Origin: an uncultured Ruminococcus sp.
GTDB lineage: Bacteria; Bacillota; Clostridia; Oscillospirales; Ruminococcaceae
Assembly: GCA_947174965.1 (NCBI GenBank)
Contig: CAMWKY010000109.1
Span: 1 to 7,158, forward strand
DNA length: 7,158 nucleotides
Reading direction: 5' to 3'
The notes below the pieces were generated by a model. The model ran no database searches. It was not told the DNA's origin and was given only the letters and a program-made list of their open reading frames with translations. Below, in pieces: positions 1 to 5,181 of this stretch. The translations under genes were made by a program, and so were the position numbers. Each line of letters opens with the position of its first letter. Position 1 is the stretch's first letter.

Positions 1-1
1 A

Positions 2-85
2 TCACAGTGGCAGCAACTGTAAACAAATTGAAGCCGTAAGAGTAACAGCAGATGCAAGAATAACGGAAATAATTTACTTAAACAT
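2..85 (-). pseudogene. interrupted signal-peptide-like reading frame, iron-regulated (5' fragment)
   Basis: An ATG at 85-83 sits 7 bases after a GGAG ribosome site (96-93), downstream of a consensus promoter and a Fur-type box, so translation is expected to start here. The frame reads M-F-K-stop (TAA at 76-74). If that stop is read through, it continues IISVILASAVTLTAS and further hydrophobic residues to a TGA at 4-2. A basic start followed by a hydrophobic core is typical of a Gram-positive signal peptide, and one base change (AAA to TAA) would explain the first stop. I infer the 5' remnant of a gene for a secreted or membrane-anchored protein, perhaps an iron-uptake component given the operator. 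Alternatives are a real three-codon leader ORF, or a frameshift: a one-base shift after codon 2 leaves another frame open to the window edge. Only 85 bases are visible, so function cannot be assigned. Confidence 0.4.
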
Positions 86-107
86 AATATTTCTCCGGTT
101 TTAAAAT

Positions 108-122
108 TGAGAATGATTTTCA
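108..122 (-). promoter_or_regulatory. candidate Fur-type operator
   Basis: TGAGAATGATTTTCA matches the Gram-positive 7-1-7 Fur box (TGATAATNATTATCA) at 12 of 14 informative positions. It lies inside a longer inverted repeat (103-127, centre 115) with one mismatched pair. It begins one or two bases after the transcription start predicted from the promoter at 130-158, which is the normal position for a repressor operator. The TGA/TCA ends fit Fur better than PerR or Zur boxes. This is a sequence match only. Confidence 0.6.
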
Positions 123-129
123 ATTTTCG

Positions 130-158
130 ATTATATCACATAAAAACAGTTTTGTCAA
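130..158 (-). promoter_or_regulatory. sigma-A promoter reading out of the left edge
   Basis: On the minus strand there is a perfect -35 TTGACA (158-153), a 17-base spacer and a perfect -10 TATAAT (135-130), with an extended -10 TG at 138-137. The predicted start of transcription is near 123-124, directly in front of the Fur-type box. The thiT terminator lies just upstream, so this promoter begins a separate transcription unit. Confidence 0.8.
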
Positions 159-167
159 GTGGTATGT

Positions 168-202
168 AAAAAAAGCTGTACAAAGCAAGTCTGTACAACT
201 TT
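168..202 (-). terminator. intrinsic terminator of thiT
   Basis: On the minus strand an 11-pair stem (202-192 with 182-172, including one G-U pair) closes a 9-base loop. It is followed by a T-tract covering 174-168, which partly pairs with the stem base. It begins 10 bases after the thiT stop codon and lies just before the next promoter. Confidence 0.75.
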
Positions 203-211
203 CCTGAAAAT

Positions 212-811
212 TCAGTTTGCAGTGCTTTTCTGATTGCCGATAATAAGCTTTTTTATAATTGGTACACGGAATATCAGAAATGCGCCTATACTTGTCAGGA
301 CGATTTCAGGGAATATGTATGCACCATTATACAAAAAACTATAGATAAATTCATTATCTGTTGCGAAGCCCTCCCAGAGCTTGCCTGAACTATGAAATAC
401 TACAACACCGCTTGTAAAATGACAGATAAAACGGATTCCAAGTGCAATTATGATTCCCGAAATCCAGCCGAAAACACCAAATTTACGGAAAATTCCCGAT
501 AATCCTATAGACGTATATGCAATGATATAGTCAAGCAGAATACACGAAACAAGCATAAGCGGAGTGAGACCCCACGCAATAAGCCCGTCCATTGCTATAC
601 CGCTTGCAAGCTGATAGACTGCAAAAATAAATGCAACTCCGAGCCCCTTTTTCAAGCCATGTTTTATGCTGTACATTGAAATCGGAAGCATACTGAACAG
701 GGTTACAGAGCCACCCCATGGCAATTTGTAAATCTGTATCATGCTAAGTACAACCGCCATAGCAATACAAACTGCACCTTCAACATATGGTAGAATTTTT
801 GATTTATTCAT
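212..811 (-). CDS. thiT: ECF transporter thiamine-binding S component ThiT
   Basis: This 199-residue polytopic membrane protein is the substrate-specific subunit of an energy-coupling factor thiamine transporter. In this family it binds thiamine and works with the shared EcfA/EcfA'/EcfT module, which is encoded elsewhere. Family marks are WGGSVTLFSMLPI (32-44), LLDY (92-95), RFxxHxxSG (127-135) and YSFLYNG (157-163). By comparison with Lactococcus ThiT as I remember it, W32, H131, Y157 and N162 match thiamine-contacting residues. D94 replaces the usual Glu and F139 a Trp. About six hydrophobic segments span the protein, and the length is normal. The ATG is preceded by AGGAGGGG (824-817) at good spacing. 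The gene lies directly behind tRNA-Arg and its terminator, with no visible promoter of its own and no TPP riboswitch, which is unusual for thiT in Firmicutes. A hairpin terminator follows. Confidence 0.93.
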   Translation of the reverse strand: MNKSKILPYVEGAVCIAMAVVLSMIQIYKLPWGGSVTLFSMLPISMYSIKHGLKKGLGVAFIFAVYQLASGIAMDGLIAWGLTPLMLVSCILLDYIIAYTSIGLSGIFRKFGVFGWISGIIIALGIRFICHFTSGVVVFHSSGKLWEGFATDNEFIYSFLYNGAYIFPEIVLTSIGAFLIFRVPIIKKLIIGNQKSTAN

Positions 812-828
812 ATAAACCCCTCCTAAAG

Positions 829-860
829 AAAAAATCCGAACTTTTTTAAGTTCGGATTTT
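829..860 (-). terminator. hairpin between tRNA-Arg and thiT
   Basis: A perfect 13-pair stem (860-848 with 843-831) closes a 4-base loop and runs into six T residues on the minus strand (834-829). Its first base is the final A of the tRNA-Arg CCA end. It ends only five bases before the thiT ribosome site, so it either ends the tRNA transcript or acts as an attenuator for thiT. Confidence 0.8.
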
Positions 861-936
861 GGCGTGCCTGGAGGGATTCGAACCCCCGACCTACTGGTTC
901 GTAGCCAGTCACTCTATCCAGCTGAGCTACAAGCAC
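860..936 (-). tRNA. tRNA-Arg (anticodon ACG)
   Basis: The minus strand folds as a complete cloverleaf. The acceptor GTGCTTG pairs with CAGGCAC (one G-U pair). The anticodon stem ACTGG/CCAGT holds the loop CTACGAA with anticodon ACG. The T-arm contains GTTCGAATCCC. The discriminator is G and the CCA end is encoded (862-860). ACG, normally edited to ICG, reads CGU, CGC and CGA. The gene has its own promoter and a terminator starting at the CCA. Confidence 0.96.
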
Positions 937-954
937 ATCATATCAACAATATAT

Positions 955-983
955 ATTATATACCATATTTCTTAAAAAGTCAA
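955..983 (-). promoter_or_regulatory. promoter of tRNA-Arg
   Basis: On the minus strand a -35 TTGACT (983-978), a 17-base spacer and a perfect -10 TATAAT (960-955) predict a start near 948, about 12 bases before the mature tRNA. It is back to back with the tRNA-Lys promoter. If the downstream hairpin is leaky, it is also the only visible promoter that could serve thiT. Confidence 0.8.
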
Positions 984-1070
984 GCACTTTTCAAAAATTT
1001 GTACAAAACAACTATTTTGCGAAAATTTTATGTTATTTTTTGTAAAAAAAGACGTTTTCAAAAAAAACTG

Positions 1071-1099
1071 TTGACAAATACAAAAATATGTGATATAAT
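1071..1099 (+). promoter_or_regulatory. promoter of the tRNA-Lys pair
   Basis: A perfect -35 TTGACA (1071-1076), a 17-base spacer and a perfect -10 TATAAT (1094-1099) carry an extended -10 TG at 1091-1092. An A-tract at about 1060-1068 could act as an UP element. Transcription should start near 1106, leaving a leader of about six bases before the first tRNA. This is as close to the sigma-A consensus as a promoter gets, as expected for a stable-RNA unit. Confidence 0.9.
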
Positions 1100-1111
1100 G
1101 GTTAGTGTTGT

Positions 1112-1187
1112 GAGGCACTAGCTCAGTCGGTAGAGCATACGCCTTTTAAGCGTAGGGTCGAGGGTTCAAGTCCCTCGTGCCTCACCA
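1112..1187 (+). tRNA. tRNA-Lys (anticodon TTT), copy 1
   Basis: A complete cloverleaf: acceptor GAGGCAC/GTGCCTC, anticodon stem TACGC/GCGTA with loop CTTTTAA (anticodon TTT, reading AAA and AAG), T-arm GAGGG/CCCTC, discriminator A and an encoded CCA (1185-1187). It is first in a two-gene transcript, 17 bases before the second copy. Confidence 0.97.
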
Positions 1188-1204
1188 TTTCAAATAACTT
1201 TCAT

Positions 1205-1277
1205 GAGACACTAGCTCAGTCGGTAGAGCATACGCCTTTTAAGCGTAGGGTCGAGGGTTCAAATCCCTCGTGTCTCA
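1205..1277 (+). tRNA. tRNA-Lys (anticodon TTT), copy 2, no encoded CCA
   Basis: It matches copy 1 over 73 bases except at three positions. Two form a compensating change in the fourth acceptor pair (G-C to A-T) and one is in the T-loop (G to A). Anticodon TTT and discriminator A are kept. The sequence after the discriminator is CTTTTTT rather than CCA, so the mature 3' end must be added by tRNA nucleotidyltransferase. It probably shares the promoter of copy 1 and the palindromic terminator downstream. Confidence 0.96.
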
Positions 1278-1292
1278 CTTTTTTATGCCTGA

Positions 1293-1329
1293 AAAATGCC
1301 ATAGTATTATCATAATACTATGGCATTTT
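1293..1329. terminator. bidirectional palindromic terminator between tRNA-Lys and glgA
   Basis: A perfect 37-base palindrome with 18-base arms centred on 1311 (potential stem of about 15 pairs after allowing a loop). The plus strand runs into TTTT-A-TTTAT, serving the tRNA-Lys transcript. The minus strand runs into a T-run complementary to 1292-1296, serving the glg operon. It lies 5 bases beyond the glgA stop codon, so one element ends both converging transcripts. Confidence 0.88.
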
Positions 1330-1334
1330 ATTTA

Positions 1335-2750
1335 TCAGTCCAATAAATTCTCAAAAACTTCAATATATTTATCCGAAGGAATATTCCAGCTGAAATCGCA
1401 GTTCATACAGCGAAGTACAAGGTCATTCCAACGCTCTTTATTATCATAATCAGCTTTTGCACGACGTACCGCATCAAGCATATCACTTGCATTGTATGTC
1501 TTGAACGTGAAGCCGTTGCCGTCAATTCCGCCGTTATCACATACAGAATCACGCAGACCACCAGTTTCACGCACAATAGGAGGAGTTCCATATCTCATGG
1601 CTATCATCTGTGCAAGTCCGCACGGCTCATTTTTTGACGGCATAAGAATCATATCCGAACCTGCATAGATTATACGTGCAAGTTCGGGGACGTATCCTGT
1701 TGTAACTGAAACTTTATCGGGAAAACGTCTTGCCATTTCAATGAAAAAGCTTTCATAAATACTCTCGCCACTTCCAAGAACAGCAAATTTGAAACCAAGT
1801 TTAATAATCTCCTCAAAAACACAGCGTATAAGGTCAATCCCCTTATGCTCAACAAGACGTGAAACAATGCCTATTATGGGCGCATCATCAACAGTAAGAC
1901 CAAGTTCTGTAAGCATCTCACTCTTGCATTTTTCCTTGCCTGATAAATTATCCTTTGAAAAGTTCCATGCAATAAACTGGTCTTTTTCGGGATTATAGTC
2001 GTCCATGTCGATACCATTCAGAATACCTATAAGCTTATCCTGCTTTGTCTTCAGAATCCTGTCAAGTCCATAAGCGTACCACGAATTAAGAATTTCATTT
2101 GCATAGCTTTGTGAAACCGTGATAATCTTATCAGCCGTTTCCAATGCACCTTTCATCATGTTGATACGTCCGTCATATTCAAGGATATTCGCATGATTTT
2201 CAGGAATACTCATAAGTTCGCCAAGAACTGACATACCATAAGTACCCTGATATGCGATATTGTGGATAGTAAATGTTGTTTTGATATTGCTGTAGCCCGA
2301 CTGGTATTTATAGTAAATCTGGAGATAAACGGGAATAAGTGCTGTCTGCCAGTCGTTACAGCTTATAACATCAGGCTTGAAACTGATATGCTTAAGCATT
2401 TCAAGGACTGCCCTGTCAAAGAAAACGAATCTTTCGCAGTCATCATAGAAACCATAAAGACCATCTCTGTAGAAATAATATTCATTATCTATGAAATAAT
2501 ATGTAACATTATTATTTTCAAGCGTATATATTCCACAATACTGCTTGCGCCATGAAACATCTACAGTTATATTTGTTACAAACTCCATATATTTTCGGTG
2601 TTCTGGCTTTATCGACTTATAAAGCGGAATCACAACAGCACAATTATGCCCTTTTTTACTGATACTTTTAGGCAAAGAGCCTGCTACTTCGGCAAGACCG
2701 CCGGAGGCTGAATAAGGTACAGCCTCGCTGGCAACAAAAAGTATATTCAT
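1335..2750 (-). CDS. glgA: glycogen synthase GlgA (GT5)
   Basis: A cytoplasmic glycosyltransferase that transfers glucose, normally from ADP-glucose, to the growing alpha-1,4-glucan. Seen, with 471-residue numbering: SGGLAEV (16-22), CNDWQ (131-135), TIHNIAYQG (161-169, H163), NGID (245-248), SRLVEHKG (297-304, K303), GSGES (326-330), PSKNEPCGL (371-379, E375) and TGGLRD (396-401). Both Rossmann-like GT-B halves are present at normal length. The N-terminal KTGGLAD signature is changed: Ala15 stands in place of the ADP-glucose-contacting Lys15 and Glu21 in place of Asp. The frame can begin at a TTG (2762-2760), but its AAAGG site touches that codon with no spacer. The ATG at 2750 has a 12-base spacer and gives the canonical MNILFVASEA start, so it is preferred. 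It is last in the operon. Confidence 0.95.
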   Translation of the reverse strand: MNILFVASEAVPYSASGGLAEVAGSLPKSISKKGHNCAVVIPLYKSIKPEHRKYMEFVTNITVDVSWRKQYCGIYTLENNNVTYYFIDNEYYFYRDGLYGFYDDCERFVFFDRAVLEMLKHISFKPDVISCNDWQTALIPVYLQIYYKYQSGYSNIKTTFTIHNIAYQGTYGMSVLGELMSIPENHANILEYDGRINMMKGALETADKIITVSQSYANEILNSWYAYGLDRILKTKQDKLIGILNGIDMDDYNPEKDQFIAWNFSKDNLSGKEKCKSEMLTELGLTVDDAPIIGIVSRLVEHKGIDLIRCVFEEIIKLGFKFAVLGSGESIYESFFIEMARRFPDKVSVTTGYVPELARIIYAGSDMILMPSKNEPCGLAQMIAMRYGTPPIVRETGGLRDSVCDNGGIDGNGFTFKTYNASDMLDAVRRAKADYDNKERWNDLVLRCMNCDFSWNIPSDKYIEVFENLLD

Positions 2751-2779
2751 GTCATCTGCCAACCTTTCGGTTATCGGGA

Positions 2780-3904
2780 TTATATCTTGCCGTTCTTGTC
2801 GATGTGAAGCGGATAGGTTTCAGAAAATTTCAGTACCTTTCCGTCACTTATTTCTGCGTTCTTATCTGTAATTATTGAAGATATTGTGCAGTCGTTTCCG
2901 ATAACAGTACCCTGCATAATAACAGAATCTTTTACAACAGTACCCTTTCCGATTTTAACACCTCTGAATATAACAGAGTTTTCAACAGTTCCCTCAATTA
3001 CACAACCGTCTGCAATAAGAGAGTTCTTGATATTTGATTCAAGACCGTATTTTGTAGGTGCATTGTCGCCGACTTTTGTATAAATAGGAAGTCCCTTTTT
3101 AAAGAGTGCTTTTCTTGTATCTTCACAAAGAAGCATTTTATTTGCAAGATAGTAATTCTGAATATTATCTATGCGCACAAAGAAATCCTTGTGTTCATAT
3201 CCCATAATTTTATATTCATTGTTGTTATTCTGGAGAATTTCTCTTGTAAAACTGTAGATATTTTTGCTTACAGCATCTGCAACAATCGTTCTCAGTAAAT
3301 CCTTGCTTATGATAAGCATTTCAAGCCACTGATTACATTCGCCAGAAATTTTCGGGTCAACAAGAACGCTCTTTACTCTGTTATCCTCATCAAAATCAAG
3401 AATTGTCGCATTGTTGTTTTTCTCGCTGTCATAGAGAGCCTTGCTGTAAATAAGAGTAATATCAGCTTCTGTACTCATATGCTGACGGAGAACATCATTG
3501 AAATCAATAGTTGTAACAATATCGCAGTTTGAAAGAATTACATATTGAGCCTTTGAATGTTCAACAAAGCTCCAGATGTTGCCGAGTGCATCAAGTCTGC
3601 CCTTGTAAATACCGCCTGTCTGGCTGTATGGTGGAAGAAGATGCAGTCCGCCTTTTTTACGAGCCAAATCCCAGTCTCTGCCCGAGCCGAGATGGTCGAG
3701 AAGTGAGCCGTAATTTGCCTTTGTGATAACGCCGACTTCTGTAACACCTGAATTTACAAAATTTGAAAGAGGAAAATCGATAAGTCTGTAACGTCCACCG
3801 AACGGAATCGAACCCATAGTTCTCTTTTTAGTAAGTTCGCTGACATATGAATCGTGCATACTTGCGAAAATAAGACCTAAAACATTATAATTAACACTAC
3901 TCAT
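2780..3904 (-). CDS. glgD: GlgD, regulatory subunit of ADP-glucose pyrophosphorylase
   Basis: A GlgC paralogue of 374 residues. In other Firmicutes GlgD has little or no activity alone but associates with GlgC and raises its activity; that role is taken from the family. The nucleotidyltransferase fold is visible in [17 protein letters not shown] (32-48), and a left-handed beta-helix of hexapeptide repeats fills about 285-350. Catalytic signatures are degenerate: the GGxGxRL loop is replaced by [21 protein letters not shown] by SNCDIVTTIDF, and FVEKP by VLVDP. A longer frame starts at 3925, overlapping the glgC stop as ATGA, but it lacks a ribosome site and its own first codons contain GGAGGT (3919-3914). 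That site suits the ATG at 3904, so the shorter form is preferred. Confidence 0.94.
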   Translation of the reverse strand: MSSVNYNVLGLIFASMHDSYVSELTKKRTMGSIPFGGRYRLIDFPLSNFVNSGVTEVGVITKANYGSLLDHLGSGRDWDLARKKGGLHLLPPYSQTGGIYKGRLDALGNIWSFVEHSKAQYVILSNCDIVTTIDFNDVLRQHMSTEADITLIYSKALYDSEKNNNATILDFDEDNRVKSVLVDPKISGECNQWLEMLIISKDLLRTIVADAVSKNIYSFTREILQNNNNEYKIMGYEHKDFFVRIDNIQNYYLANKMLLCEDTRKALFKKGLPIYTKVGDNAPTKYGLESNIKNSLIADGCVIEGTVENSVIFRGVKIGKGTVVKDSVIMQGTVIGNDCTISSIITDKNAEISDGKVLKFSETYPLHIDKNGKI

Positions 3905-3913
3905 TTTTATAGT

Positions 3914-3919
3914 ACCTCC
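3914..3919 (-). promoter_or_regulatory. ribosome binding site deciding the glgD start
   Basis: GGAGGT on the minus strand lies 9 bases ahead of the ATG at 3904. It would fall inside the coding sequence if the ATG at 3925 were used, so it supports the downstream start and a 17-base gap after glgC. Confidence 0.7.
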
Positions 3920-3921
3920 GC

Positions 3922-5148
3922 TCATATGTTTTCGCTGATAATCTGCTTAGGTTCAACAGACTTATCACTTGATACTGTTACATTGTGACCTACAACAGCA
4001 ATACCCCAGTCGTCTCTGTTTTCAACCTGTTCAGGACTCTTTCCGATATGTGTACCGCCCTCAATTACACAATCACTGCCAACTATAGCGTATTCAACAA
4101 CTGCTCCCGACTTGATTACTGTATTCGGCATAACTATACTGTAATTTACAGTTGCACCTTCTTCAACAGTAACACCAGCAAAGAGGATTGAGAAGTCAAC
4201 AGAGCCGTCTACAACACTGCCTTCTGCAATCATTGAATTTTCAACTTGTGCATTACTGCCCATATACTGTGGTGGCATATAACTGCTTCTTGAATAAATT
4301 TTCCAGTTCTTGTCATAGAGGTCAAGAGGAACGCTCGGACTAAGCAAATCCATATTTGCCTCCCAAAGTGAATCAAGAGTTCCTACATCTTTCCAGTAAC
4401 CCTCAAATTCATACGCAAAAAGTCTCTGATTATCACGGAGCATAGAAGTGATGATGTCTTTTCCGAAATCCTTAGACCATGCCTCACCTCTGTCACGCTT
4501 TGCATTTGCGTCATTTTCATTCTCAATAAGATATTTTTCAAGTTTATCCCAGCTGAATACATAGATACCCATTGAAGCAAGAGTTGATTTTGGTTCTTTT
4601 GGTTTTTCAACGAAATCCATAACCTTGTTGTTTTCGTCACAAATCATAATACCAAAACGTGAAGCCTCTGCAAGAGGTACATCAATAACAGAGATTGTGC
4701 AGTCCGCATTATTCTTGATGTGGAAATCAACCATTTTTGAATAGTCCATTTTATAGATATGGTCACCGCCGAGAACTACAACGTATTCAGGGTTATAACG
4801 TCTGATAAAGTTCATGTTCTGATAGATAGCGTTTGCAGTACCCTCATACCATGATGCACCTGCCTGTGATTCATATGGTGGCAGTACATGAACACCGCCG
4901 TTCATCTTATCCAAGTCCCAAGGCTCGCCGTTTCCGATATATTCATTAAGCACAAGTGGCTGATACTGCGTAAGAACACCTACAGTGTCAATGCCCGAAT
5001 TTGTACAGTTGGAAAGGGGGAAGTCGATAAGACGATATTTTCCGCCATATGGCACAGCAGGTTTTGCTACATTTTTTGTAAGTGCATATAATCTGCTTCC
5101 CTGACCGCCTGCGAGAAGCATAGCTACAACTTTTTTCTTTGTGTACAT
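3922..5148 (-). CDS. glgC: glucose-1-phosphate adenylyltransferase GlgC
   Basis: The catalytic ADP-glucose pyrophosphorylase subunit converts glucose-1-phosphate and ATP to ADP-glucose and pyrophosphate, the committed step of bacterial glycogen synthesis. All active-site signatures are intact in 408 residues: GGQGSRL (14-20), [11 protein letters not shown] (29-39), [10 protein letters not shown] (127-136, D129), FVEKP (179-183, sugar-phosphate binding), SMGIY (192-196) and YWKDVGT (251-257). A beta-helix of hexapeptide repeats occupies about 290-385 and in this family mediates subunit contacts and allostery. AGGAGG (5160-5155) lies 6 bases before the ATG. The neighbouring GlgD suggests a GlgC-GlgD hetero-oligomer, as in Geobacillus and Streptococcus. 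The gene lies 33 bases after glgB. Confidence 0.97.
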   Translation of the reverse strand: MYTKKKVVAMLLAGGQGSRLYALTKNVAKPAVPYGGKYRLIDFPLSNCTNSGIDTVGVLTQYQPLVLNEYIGNGEPWDLDKMNGGVHVLPPYESQAGASWYEGTANAIYQNMNFIRRYNPEYVVVLGGDHIYKMDYSKMVDFHIKNNADCTISVIDVPLAEASRFGIMICDENNKVMDFVEKPKEPKSTLASMGIYVFSWDKLEKYLIENENDANAKRDRGEAWSKDFGKDIITSMLRDNQRLFAYEFEGYWKDVGTLDSLWEANMDLLSPSVPLDLYDKNWKIYSRSSYMPPQYMGSNAQVENSMIAEGSVVDGSVDFSILFAGVTVEEGATVNYSIVMPNTVIKSGAVVEYAIVGSDCVIEGGTHIGKSPEQVENRDDWGIAVVGHNVTVSSDKSVEPKQIISENI

Positions 5149-5154
5149 AAAATA

Positions 5155-5160
5155 CCTCCT
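5155..5160 (-). promoter_or_regulatory. ribosome binding site of glgC
   Basis: A full-consensus AGGAGG on the minus strand, 6 bases ahead of the glgC ATG, inside the 33-base glgB-glgC gap. No promoter or terminator is visible in that gap, which supports co-transcription. Confidence 0.85.
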
Positions 5161-5181
5161 GATATTTATATTTTGTTTTGA

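Noticed and set aside
1..105. An open plus-strand frame running from the edge to a TAA at 103-105
   Set aside because: It is antisense to the promoter-driven minus-strand start, shows no recognisable protein character and its upstream part cannot be seen.
812..860. A TPP riboswitch ahead of thiT
   Set aside because: The space holds only a 13-pair hairpin, a T-run and the ribosome site. None of the conserved TPP aptamer core is visible.
975..991. Small inverted repeat AAAAGT-caagc-ACTTTT over the tRNA-Arg -35 region
   Set aside because: Six AT-rich pairs in an AT-rich spacer are expected by chance, and no partner protein is suggested.
864..1121. An 85-residue plus-strand frame starting MPGGIRTPDLLVRSQ
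   Set aside because: Its first third is the antisense of tRNA-Arg, a well-known source of false proteins, and the rest is AT-rich spacer containing two promoters.
2751..2762. TTG as the glgA start codon
   Set aside because: The AAAGG site would touch the TTG with no spacer, and the ATG four codons later gives the canonical GlgA N-terminus.
3905..3925. glgD start at 3925 overlapping the glgC stop as ATGA
   Set aside because: There is no ribosome site ahead of it, and a GGAGGT inside its first codons fits the ATG at 3904. It remains possible through translational coupling.
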